Of a DNA stretch of 11,345 bases, positions 6,182 to 11,345 are shown piece after piece. How positions within the stretch are numbered: position 1 is the first letter of the stretch; every line of letters begins with the position of its first letter. A program made the translations under genes and the position numbers. The stretch spans positions 1-11,345 of the forward strand of contig JAEZJW010000073.1 of the NCBI GenBank assembly GCA_023415595.1, read 5' to 3'. Below the pieces are notes generated by a model, which was given only the letters and a program-made list of their open reading frames with translations, ran no database searches and had not been told where the DNA came from. Source of the stretch: Bacillota bacterium (GTDB lineage Bacteria > Bacillota > Clostridia > Lachnospirales > Lachnospiraceae).

Positions 6182-7636
6182 ATGGGTAATCAAAATCTGA
6201 CCTTATTAACTGACTTTTATGAACTAACCATGATGCAGGGTTATTTTAATAATAAAAATAATGATATCGTAGTATTCGACGCATTCTACCGTGAGAATCC
6301 CAGCGGAGGCGGATACGCTATCTGTGCCGGTCTGGAGCAGCTGATGGATTATATCAAGAATCTCCGGTTTTCAGAGGATGACATTGAATATTTAAGGAGC
6401 CTGAAGGTCTTCGAGGAGGATTTCCTGTCTTATCTGAAGGATTTCAGTTTTACCGGAGACATCTATGCCGTTCCCGAGGGGACCGTAGTATTCCCGATGG
6501 AGCCGATCGTGAAGGTCATTGCTCCGATCATGGAGGCCCAGCTGGTGGAAACAGCGCTCTTAAATATCATCAATCATCAGAGCCTGATAGCAACTAAGGC
6601 TTCCCGCGTGGTATATGCCGCGCAGGGAGAACCGGTCATGGAGTTCGGCCTTCGCAGAGCGCAGGGTCCGGATGCCGGAACCCTGGGTGCGCGAGCTGCA
6701 GTCATCGGAGGCTGTATCGGTACCAGTAATGTGCTGTCCGCGAAGCTATATGATATGCCGGCCTTAGGTACCCATGCTCACAGCTGGATCATGAGCTTTG
6801 AAAACGAGCTTACCGCCTTCCGTAAATATGCCGAACTATATCCCCAGAATACCACCCTTCTGGTGGATACCTTTGATACCCTCCGTTGCGGAGTTCCGAA
6901 TGCGATTAAGGTCTTCCAGGAGCTGAAGGAAAAGGGGAAGATGCCGGTGAAATACGGGATCCGTCTGGATAGCGGGGATCTCGCTTACCTCTCCAAGAAA
7001 GCCAGAAAAATGCTGGATGCAGCCGGCTTCCCGGATGCTGCCATAACAGCTTCCAGTGATTTGGACGAGTATATCATAGATTCCCTCAAGACTCAGGGAG
7101 CAAGAATAGATTCCTGGGGTGTCGGCACGAAGCTGATCACATCCAGAGACTGCCCTTCCTTCGGTGGCGTCTATAAACTGGCTGCCATAAAGAAGGGGGA
7201 GAAATTCATCCCTAAAATAAAGCTCTCAGAGAATCAGTGGAAGATCACCAACCCCGGCAACAAGAAGATTTACCGCATCTATGAGAGGGAAAGCGGCAAG
7301 ATCAAGGCGGATATGATTACTCTCGCCGATGAAACCTATACCGAGGACATGCCCCTGCTGCTCTTCGACCCCTTAGCTACCTGGAAGAAGACTTATCTGG
7401 AGCCGGGTTCCTATACCCTGCGTGAGCTTCTGGTCCCTGTATTTCTTCAGGGTAATTGTGTCTACAGTTCTCCTTCCGTCATGGAGATCCGGGCCTATTG
7501 TACCAAGGAACAGGATTCCCTTTGGGATGAGGCAAGGCGCCTTGTGAATCCCCATATCGTCTATGTTGATCTGTCCAACAAGCTGTATCAGTTGAAGACC
7601 CAGCTTCTTGACAGCTATAACGAAGGTCAGAGCTGA
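6182..7636 (+). CDS. pncB: Nicotinate phosphoribosyltransferase
   Basis: The 484-residue protein makes nicotinate mononucleotide from nicotinate, PRPP and ATP, the entry step of NAD salvage (Preiss-Handler pathway), in the cytoplasm. Family signatures, numbered from the 6182 start: LLTDFYELTMMQGY (8-21) at the N-terminus, FGLRRAQGPDAG (155-166), GTHAHSW (196-202), where His200 aligns with the histidine phosphorylated by ATP, DTFDT (229-233) and RLDSGDLAYL (261-270), the barrel motif that contacts the ribose-phosphate part. Length and spacing fit the roughly 480-residue Gram-positive type rather than the roughly 400-residue E. coli type. It appears to be a single-gene unit with its own promoter and terminator, divergent from ileS. 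No deamidase or transporter gene for the pathway is next to it. Confidence 0.95.
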   Translation: MGNQNLTLLTDFYELTMMQGYFNNKNNDIVVFDAFYRENPSGGGYAICAGLEQLMDYIKNLRFSEDDIEYLRSLKVFEEDFLSYLKDFSFTGDIYAVPEGTVVFPMEPIVKVIAPIMEAQLVETALLNIINHQSLIATKASRVVYAAQGEPVMEFGLRRAQGPDAGTLGARAAVIGGCIGTSNVLSAKLYDMPALGTHAHSWIMSFENELTAFRKYAELYPQNTTLLVDTFDTLRCGVPNAIKVFQELKEKGKMPVKYGIRLDSGDLAYLSKKARKMLDAAGFPDAAITASSDLDEYIIDSLKTQGARIDSWGVGTKLITSRDCPSFGGVYKLAAIKKGEKFIPKIKLSENQWKITNPGNKKIYRIYERESGKIKADMITLADETYTEDMPLLLFDPLATWKKTYLEPGSYTLRELLVPVFLQGNCVYSSPSVMEIRAYCTKEQDSLWDEARRLVNPHIVYVDLSNKLYQLKTQLLDSYNEGQS

Positions 7637-7648
7637 CAAATTTTTCAT

Positions 7649-7678
7649 GCAGATTTTAAGACAATCTGCTGGTTTTTT
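7649..7678 (+). terminator. Intrinsic terminator of pncB
   Basis: GCAGATT (7649-7655) and AATCTGC (7663-7669) form a 7-bp stem with a 7-nt loop, followed by TGG and six T (7673-7678). It starts 12 bp after the pncB stop. The stem is short but the U-tract is clean. Confidence 0.75.
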
Positions 7679-7688
7679 GCCTCCTATA

Positions 7689-7697
7689 TGATATACT
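7689..7697 (+). promoter_or_regulatory. Extended -10 promoter of the carboxypeptidase gene
   Basis: TGATATACT is an extended -10 motif (TGN plus TATACT) 33 bp before the TTG start and 11 bp after the pncB terminator U-tract. No -35 hexamer is recognisable at the usual distance. Confidence 0.5.
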
Positions 7698-7714
7698 GTA
7701 TTTAGCTTAAGGAA

Positions 7715-7722
7715 AAGGAGGG
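7715..7722 (+). promoter_or_regulatory. Ribosome binding site supporting the TTG start at 7730
   Basis: AAGGAGGG lies 7 nt before a TTG codon. The next in-frame ATG (7772) falls inside the hydrophobic anchor and has no such site, so TTG is the best start. Confidence 0.8.
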
Positions 7723-7729
7723 ATTCTGT

Positions 7730-9028
7730 TTGAATAAGGGTAAGATTGTAATCGCCTCGGCAACAGCTGTCATGCTGTCCCTGTCAGGCTTCTTAGCTTA
7801 TAATCTGATAACAGACCGCCAACATAAATCAACTAATCCCGGTACCGCTTCTGCCATGACTGTACCGACCGAAGATATTATTCATAATAATCAGGAAGAA
7901 GAGAATTCCGGTAATTATACATATATTCCTCCCATCTTTGAATATGATGATAATAAAAGTAATGAGGATGCAACAAATATGGATGAAAATAATCCTGCCA
8001 CAATACCCTGGACTCCTGCTACTGAAATGGATCTGGAGCCTTCCAGTATTACTGTCTTCGTAAATAAGGAATATGCATTGCCTGAGAATTATGTACCCGG
8101 GGATTTGGTTATTCCAAATGTTTTATTTGACCTTGCAGGATATGATGAGAGGAAGCTTCTCAGGGCGGACGCAGCAGCCGCATTGGAGCAGCTGTTCGCC
8201 GCTGCTCAGGCGGATGGATATACCCTGTACGGAGTATCCGGATACCGTTCCTATGCCAGACAAACCGGTATCTTTAAAGATAATATTGTAAAAAAGGGGA
8301 AAAAGCATACCCTGAAATATTCTGCTGTCCCCGGAACCAGCGAGCACCAGACCGGCCTCTCTATCGATGTATCTACCAAGCAGATGAAGTACCGGCTGAT
8401 TACAACCTTCGCTAACTGTGCGGAGGGTAAATGGCTTGCCGAGAATGCCCATTTCTTCGGTTACATCATACGGTACCCCAAGAACCGGTCCGATTTGACC
8501 GGCTATGCCTATGAACCCTGGCATATCCGTTATGTTGGCAAGGATCTGGCAAACTATCTCTTCACGAATAATATGACCCTGGAGGAATATTATCATTATA
8601 CCCCCAGTAAGGACTTTGATTTTGAGACAAAATACGCAGAGCTGATCAATTATGTTCCCCCTGTAACACCTACACCTACTCCGGAAGTGACCCCGTCACC
8701 CGTACCCGGAGATCTGGATGGGGATGGCTTTGTGGATGATCTGGATGGAGACGGCATCGCAGATGGTACGGATGAGCTCCCGGAGGAAGACTTGGACGGT
8801 GACGAGAATACTGAAGCTCCCGTGGAGGATGGAACAGAGACGGAAGAGAATACGGAGATTCCCGATGAGGGCATATCAGAAGAAGCTGATCCTGAAAGTC
8901 CACTGCCCGTAATCACCCCAGGAGCCATCAGCCCCTCGGACGACCCGGACACAGCCGGCGAAGCGCTGGAAGGTGATACTGTGGAGAATTTTCTCGGAGT
9001 TACCGGCACAAGTATTCCTAATTCTTAA
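7730..9028 (+). CDS. Membrane-anchored VanY-type D,D-carboxypeptidase (peptidase M15B) with calcium-repeat tail
   Basis: The 432-residue protein has an N-terminal hydrophobic segment (about 5-25) as signal anchor or signal peptide, and an Asn/Glu-rich spacer to about 105. An M15B peptidase domain spans about 115-290: SGYRSYARQ (170-178), PGTSEHQTGLSIDV (201-214) with zinc ligands His206 and Asp213, and YEPWHIRYVG (261-270) with catalytic Glu262 and zinc ligand His265. Such enzymes remove the terminal D-Ala from peptidoglycan stem peptides outside the membrane. After a Thr/Pro linker (310-326) comes an acidic tail with two tandem DLDGDGxxD units (328-345) and a degenerate third (354-358), a calcium-binding pattern seen in thrombospondin type 3 and dockerin-like repeats. 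No van resistance genes are adjacent, so a cell-wall maintenance role is more likely than vancomycin resistance. The tail's function is inferred only. Confidence 0.92.
   Translation: MNKGKIVIASATAVMLSLSGFLAYNLITDRQHKSTNPGTASAMTVPTEDIIHNNQEEENSGNYTYIPPIFEYDDNKSNEDATNMDENNPATIPWTPATEMDLEPSSITVFVNKEYALPENYVPGDLVIPNVLFDLAGYDERKLLRADAAAALEQLFAAAQADGYTLYGVSGYRSYARQTGIFKDNIVKKGKKHTLKYSAVPGTSEHQTGLSIDVSTKQMKYRLITTFANCAEGKWLAENAHFFGYIIRYPKNRSDLTGYAYEPWHIRYVGKDLANYLFTNNMTLEEYYHYTPSKDFDFETKYAELINYVPPVTPTPTPEVTPSPVPGDLDGDGFVDDLDGDGIADGTDELPEEDLDGDENTEAPVEDGTETEENTEIPDEGISEEADPESPLPVITPGAISPSDDPDTAGEALEGDTVENFLGVTGTSIPNS
8711..8764 (+). repeat. Tandem 27-bp repeat encoding DxDGDG calcium-type units
   Basis: Two adjacent 27-bp units (8711-8737 and 8738-8764) share the start GATCTGGATGG and the end GAT. 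They differ mainly in the codons for residues 7-8 of the 9-residue unit. Each encodes DLDGDG plus a hydrophobic pair and Asp. The DNA similarity suggests a fairly recent internal duplication. Confidence 0.75.
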
Positions 9029-9059
9029 AGTCAACAATGCATAACTGCATTTCGTAAGA

Positions 9060-9114
9060 AAAAAGAGATTTTTATGGATTATTATGCTATACTATAATCC
9101 TGAAGTCTCTTTTT
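9060..9114 (+). terminator. Terminator hairpin after the carboxypeptidase gene
   Basis: Outer arms AAAAAGAGA (9060-9068) and TCTCTTTTT (9106-9114) and inner arms GGATTAT (9076-9082) and ATAATCC (9094-9100) pair around an 11-nt loop. An A-rich run precedes and a T-rich run follows the stem, as in bidirectional intrinsic terminators. It lies 31 bp past the stop. The stem is AT-rich with an uneven internal loop, so its strength is uncertain. Confidence 0.6.
9085..9098 (+). promoter_or_regulatory. Probable extended -10 promoter of plsC, inside the terminator loop
   Basis: TGCTATACT (9085-9093) is an extended -10 motif, overlapped by TATAAT at 9093-9098. Both sit in the loop and inner right arm of the preceding terminator hairpin, about 57-70 bp before the plsC ATG. 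No clear -35 is seen. Confidence 0.45.
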
Positions 9115-9144
9115 GACATTTAACATTTCATCCTAACATGTTTT

Positions 9145-9150
9145 GGAGGT
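9145..9150 (+). promoter_or_regulatory. Ribosome binding site that sets the plsC start
   Basis: GGAGGT lies 4 nt before the ATG at 9155. The alternative in-frame TTG at 9143 overlaps this site itself and is unlikely to be used. Confidence 0.8.
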
Positions 9151-9154
9151 ATTT

Positions 9155-9880
9155 ATGCGCCTGTTAATTGCTCTGCTGTTTCTGCTTGTATTCTTTATCA
9201 TCAGTATTCCACTCTTCCTGATTGAATACATCATCGGAAGATTTAAGTATAGGGCTATGGTGGCCAGCTCGCAATGGATCGTAGTACGGGCATTCCATGT
9301 GATCCTGTTTATCTCCGGAGTGAAAAGGACTGTTATTGGTTTAGAAAATATACCGAAGAACGAACCGATACTGTATATAGCTAACCACAGGAGCTATTTT
9401 GATGTTCCGATCGCCTATGTTTCCCTCCCTACCTTGACAGGCTTCATGGCAAAGAAGGAGATTGCTAAAATCCCAATTCTTAAAACCTGGATGCAGTTAA
9501 TACAATGCCTCTTCTTAGACCGGGAGGATATTAAGCAGGGTTTGAAAACAGTCCTTAAGGGAATAGAACAGATTAAATCAGGTTATTCTGTATTTATATC
9601 ACCGGAGGGAACTAGGAATCACGGGAAGGAGATGCTTCCCTTTAAAGAAGGCAGCTTTAAGATCGCCGAGAAGACAGGCTGTGCCATTATTCCTGTTGCA
9701 TTGTCCAATACGGATGATATCTTTGAAAACCATTTTCCTAAGATCAAACCAACCCATGTAGTAATGGAATTTGGCAAGCCGATTTATCCTGACAGCCTAG
9801 ATAAGGAACAGCGCAAGTTTCTTGGAACCTATGTTCAGGAGATCATTCGGGATATGCAGGCGAAGAATACTCATCTTTGA
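9155..9880 (+). CDS. plsC: 1-acyl-sn-glycerol-3-phosphate acyltransferase
   Basis: The 241-residue membrane enzyme belongs to the PlsC (LPLAT/AGPAT) family, which acylates lysophosphatidic acid to phosphatidic acid in membrane lipid synthesis. The N-terminal segment (about 3-27) is strongly hydrophobic and a second hydrophobic stretch lies about 42-56. Motif I is NHRSYFD (77-83) with catalytic His78 and Asp83 in the NHx4D arrangement. FLDRED (120-125) is in the motif II position. Motif III is SPEGTR (149-154), which binds the glycerol phosphate, and IIPVAL (178-183) is motif IV. Length is normal for bacterial PlsC. Substrate choice within this family cannot be fixed by motifs, so a related lysophospholipid acyltransferase remains possible. 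It follows the carboxypeptidase gene with a promoter between. No convincing terminator is seen after it, so read-through into the next gene is possible. Confidence 0.9.
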   Translation: MRLLIALLFLLVFFIISIPLFLIEYIIGRFKYRAMVASSQWIVVRAFHVILFISGVKRTVIGLENIPKNEPILYIANHRSYFDVPIAYVSLPTLTGFMAKKEIAKIPILKTWMQLIQCLFLDREDIKQGLKTVLKGIEQIKSGYSVFISPEGTRNHGKEMLPFKEGSFKIAEKTGCAIIPVALSNTDDIFENHFPKIKPTHVVMEFGKPIYPDSLDKEQRKFLGTYVQEIIRDMQAKNTHL

Positions 9881-9913
9881 TAGCTTGTCGAATTTATAAG
9901 AGTTAATTTTATA

Positions 9914-9937
9914 TTTACCTATTTATTTTTCGGTAAA
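9914..9937. repeat. Dyad upstream of the -10 of the small membrane protein gene
   Basis: TTTACC (9914-9919) and GGTAAA (9932-9937) are inverted copies separated by 12 nt of AT-rich DNA, ending 7 bp before the -10 hexamer. No U-tract follows on the plus strand, so it is unlikely to end the plsC transcript. It could be an operator half-site pair. Short enough to be chance. Confidence 0.35.
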
Positions 9938-9941
9938 AAGA

Positions 9942-9950
9942 TGATACAAT
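9942..9950 (+). promoter_or_regulatory. Extended -10 promoter of the 146-residue membrane protein gene
   Basis: TGATACAAT combines the TGN extension with TACAAT (5 of 6 to consensus). No -35 is apparent (TTTATT at the 17-nt distance). Transcription would start near 9957, at the edge of the next dyad. Confidence 0.55.
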
Positions 9951-9957
9951 AAACGTT

Positions 9958-9971
9958 GCCCTGAACAGGGC
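9958..9971. repeat. Perfect palindrome at the predicted transcription start
   Basis: GCCCTG and CAGGGC flank a central AA. As DNA this is a compact 14-bp dyad of operator type. As RNA it could form only a 4- to 5-bp stem with a 4- to 6-nt loop at the very 5' end. It sits 7 bp after the -10, where a repressor would block initiation. No binding protein can be named. Confidence 0.5.
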
Positions 9972-10007
9972 GAATTGAATACGTACAAATTAGGAGGTAC
10001 ATAATTC

Positions 10008-10448
10008 ATGGGAACCGTTATTACCGTATTAATTATAGTGGCAGTTGTAGTATTAGCTGTATTTGTCACTCTGTATTTCGTGGGAAGAAAGCTTCAGAAG
10101 AAGCAGGAAGCCTCCGAAGCACAGATGAAGGCTGCTGCTCAGACCTTCTCCATTCTGGTAATCGATAAGAAGAAGATGAAGATGAAGGAAGCCAATCTTC
10201 CGAAAATGGTCCTGGATCAGACACCAAAGTATATGCGTGCCTCCAAAGTACCGATTGTAAAAGCTAAGATAGGACCAAAGGTAATGTCCCTTGTGTGTGA
10301 TGCTAAGATTTTTGATCTGATTCCTGTGAAGAAGGAAGTTAAGGCAGTGATCAGCGGCATCTATATCATGGATGTCAAAGGCTTAAGAAGCGGCCTTGAA
10401 GTCAAGCCGGAGAAGAAGGGCTTTTTGAAAAGACTAAGACGTAAGTAA
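10008..10448 (+). CDS. Small single-pass membrane protein of unknown function
   Basis: I do not recognise this 146-residue protein. Residues 2-25 form one very hydrophobic segment (Val/Ile/Leu-rich), followed by a basic, Lys/Gln/Glu-rich stretch (27-42) likely to be a short helix on the cytoplasmic side by the positive-inside rule. Residues about 45-130 look like a compact beta-rich domain: alternating hydrophobic strands at 47-52, 82-88, 91-97 and 112-122, with a Lys/Met-rich turn KKKMKMK (54-60). The C-terminus is basic (KPEKKGFLKRLRRK). There is one Cys (97), no zinc motif and no catalytic signature that I can name. The start is clear: AGGAGGT at 9992-9998, 9 nt before ATG. It has its own extended -10 promoter and a strong terminator, which argues that it is a real, independently expressed gene. 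Confidence 0.85.
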   Translation: MGTVITVLIIVAVVVLAVFVTLYFVGRKLQKKQEASEAQMKAAAQTFSILVIDKKKMKMKEANLPKMVLDQTPKYMRASKVPIVKAKIGPKVMSLVCDAKIFDLIPVKKEVKAVISGIYIMDVKGLRSGLEVKPEKKGFLKRLRRK

Positions 10449-10468
10449 TCAAATAATAATAACATATT

Positions 10469-10515
10469 CCTCTTACCTTCATGGCATAATTGTTGTATGG
10501 TAAGAGGATTTTTTT
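10469..10515 (+). terminator. Intrinsic terminator of the small membrane protein gene
   Basis: CCTCTTACC (10469-10477) and GGTAAGAGG (10499-10507) form a perfect 9-bp stem with a 21-nt loop, followed by A and seven T (10509-10515). It starts 20 bp after the stop. The loop is long but can fold further. Confidence 0.85.
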
Positions 10516-10582
10516 CGTAGCGGTTTCAGGAAAAGTTTTAACGACTTCCGAATATTCGCTTGCTTTAAGAAGGGAAAGGCTT

Positions 10583-11345
10583 ATGTATAAGAAAAGTTTA
10601 TGGATCTTTGCCGTGGCAGGTCTTCTGTCATTAATCCTGTTGTCAGGTGTTATCCTCTACTCCTTCCGTCTCCAGGAAGAGAAGGATACCTCTCTTGCAG
10701 ATACCGAATTAGCGGAGGCCGGTGAGCCGGCAGGGAATCCCGACTCAACTATCATTGCTTCTGCATCTGATACCGGTGTTCCGAACCCGGGTGGAGATTT
10801 TACCGTAACAGATCTGATATCACCTACTCCCGCTCCCTCCGCTGCTCCCACTGCTACGCCAACACCTTTGGCGAAGGAGCCAATTATACTGGCCTTTGCA
10901 GGGGACATCAATCTGGATGAGGACTCCAAACCCGTATCCCGATACGACAGCGAAGGACAGGGGATCCTTGGCTGCATCTCTCCTGATCTCATAGAGGAGA
11001 TGACCACTGCAGATATTATGATGCTGAATAATGAGTTCGCTTACAGCCTCCGTGGTACGGAGGCACAGGATAAATCCTATACCTTCCGGGCTACTCCTGA
11101 CCGGGTAAACATATTAAAGGAAATGGGTGTGGACATCGTTTCCCTCGCCAATAATCACGCCTTGGATTTTGGCATGGAGGCACTCATAGATACCTTCTCC
11201 ACGCTGGAGAATGCCGCTATTGATTATGTCGGCGCCGGGGATACCCTCAATAGGGCGAAGGCTCCTGTTTATTATACCATCGGTGATACGAAGATAGCTT
11301 ATGTGGCGGCTTCCCGTGTTGTCTTTGATATGAGCTGGTATGCAT
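10583..11345 (+). CDS. Exported CapA-family protein (PGA_cap / metallophosphatase-like), 3' end cut by window
   Basis: The frame is open from the ATG at 10583 to the window end (254 codons). Residues 7-28 are a hydrophobic signal anchor or signal peptide. Residues about 30-98 are a low-complexity linker ending in SPTPAPSAAPTATPTP (80-95). From about 100 the CapA/PGA_cap domain begins: FAGDINLDED (105-114), with the GD metal-site motif typical of calcineurin-like folds, MLNNEFAY (147-154), and VSLANNHALDFG (186-197), the Asn-His motif. Relatives include CapA of Bacillus capsule synthesis (PgsA/YwtB), but many are orphans with unknown substrates, and no capB/capC genes are visible here, so poly-gamma-glutamate synthesis should not be assumed. 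A purine-rich GAAGGGAAAGG at 10569-10579 precedes the start. I see no clear promoter in the 67 bp after the upstream terminator. Confidence 0.9.
   Translation, partial: MYKKSLWIFAVAGLLSLILLSGVILYSFRLQEEKDTSLADTELAEAGEPAGNPDSTIIASASDTGVPNPGGDFTVTDLISPTPAPSAAPTATPTPLAKEPIILAFAGDINLDEDSKPVSRYDSEGQGILGCISPDLIEEMTTADIMMLNNEFAYSLRGTEAQDKSYTFRATPDRVNILKEMGVDIVSLANNHALDFGMEALIDTFSTLENAAIDYVGAGDTLNRAKAPVYYTIGDTKIAYVAASRVVFDMSWYA

Noticed and set aside
8650..9009. Minus-strand Ser/Pro-rich open frame of 119 codons
   Set aside because: Its low-complexity Ser/Gly/Pro composition is the reverse complement of the acidic calcium-repeat tail. The minus strand has no start context.
7730..9028. Vancomycin resistance gene call for the VanY-like protein
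   Set aside because: No vanS/vanR, ligase or dehydrogenase genes are nearby, and M15B carboxypeptidases are common in Gram-positive core genomes.
9143..9154. TTG start of plsC at 9143
   Set aside because: The TTG overlaps the ribosome binding site GGAGGT; the ATG at 9155 is correctly placed.
10657..11007. Minus-strand open frame of 116 codons
   Set aside because: It lies fully opposite the CapA-like coding region, which has clear family motifs and a signal segment.
10583..11345. Poly-gamma-glutamate capsule synthesis operon
   Set aside because: Only a CapA-type domain is present. No capB, capC or capE homologue is in the window and CapA-like orphans are frequent.

Overview
The window looks like chromosomal DNA from a low-to-mid-GC Gram-positive anaerobe, most likely a Clostridia member of the Lachnospiraceae type. 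Reasons: strong AGGAGG-type ribosome binding sites, a T-box leader on ileS, a DarA/PstA cyclic-di-AMP receptor, a lipoprotein with a trigger-factor-like body, and Thr/Pro ('PTPTP') linkers on exported proteins. No integrase, transposase, phage gene, CRISPR array, rRNA or tRNA is visible. This reads as a core region rather than an accessory island.

Left half, all on the minus strand, read right to left. A near-consensus promoter (5759-5787) drives an isoleucine T-box leader with an AUC specifier at 5652-5654 and an intrinsic terminator at 5494-5519, followed by ileS (2078-5299). Next comes darA (1611-1928), with its own promoter and a strong terminator (1516-1557). Then an extended -10 promoter precedes a two-gene unit: a secreted trigger-factor/FKBP-like lipoprotein (157-1344) and, 18 bp on, the start of a YgiQ-family radical SAM protein cut by the window edge.

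Middle: 5788-6163 is the divergent control region between ileS and pncB. I see no gene in it, but it holds a roughly 100-nt, near full-length imperfect hairpin (5949-6050) that none of the flanking signals explains.

Right half, all on the plus strand. In order: pncB (nicotinate phosphoribosyltransferase, start at 6182) with a terminator; a membrane-anchored VanY-type D,D-carboxypeptidase with an acidic tail carrying DxDGDG calcium-type repeats (TTG start 7730); plsC (1-acylglycerol-3-phosphate acyltransferase, start 9155); a 146-residue single-pass membrane protein of unknown function; and the N-terminal two thirds or so of an exported CapA-type metallophosphatase-like protein running off the end. 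Most are separated by terminators and short promoters, so the strip is mainly single-gene units rather than one operon.

The gene set is envelope maintenance (carboxypeptidase, acyltransferase, CapA-like protein, extracytoplasmic chaperone) plus housekeeping (IleS, NAD salvage, cyclic-di-AMP sensing). I found no multi-gene system I would call new. The best leads are the orphan hairpin at 5949-6050, a Cys/His-rich insertion in the IleS editing domain, the calcium-repeat tail on the carboxypeptidase, and the unknown small membrane protein whose core promoter lies between two dyads.
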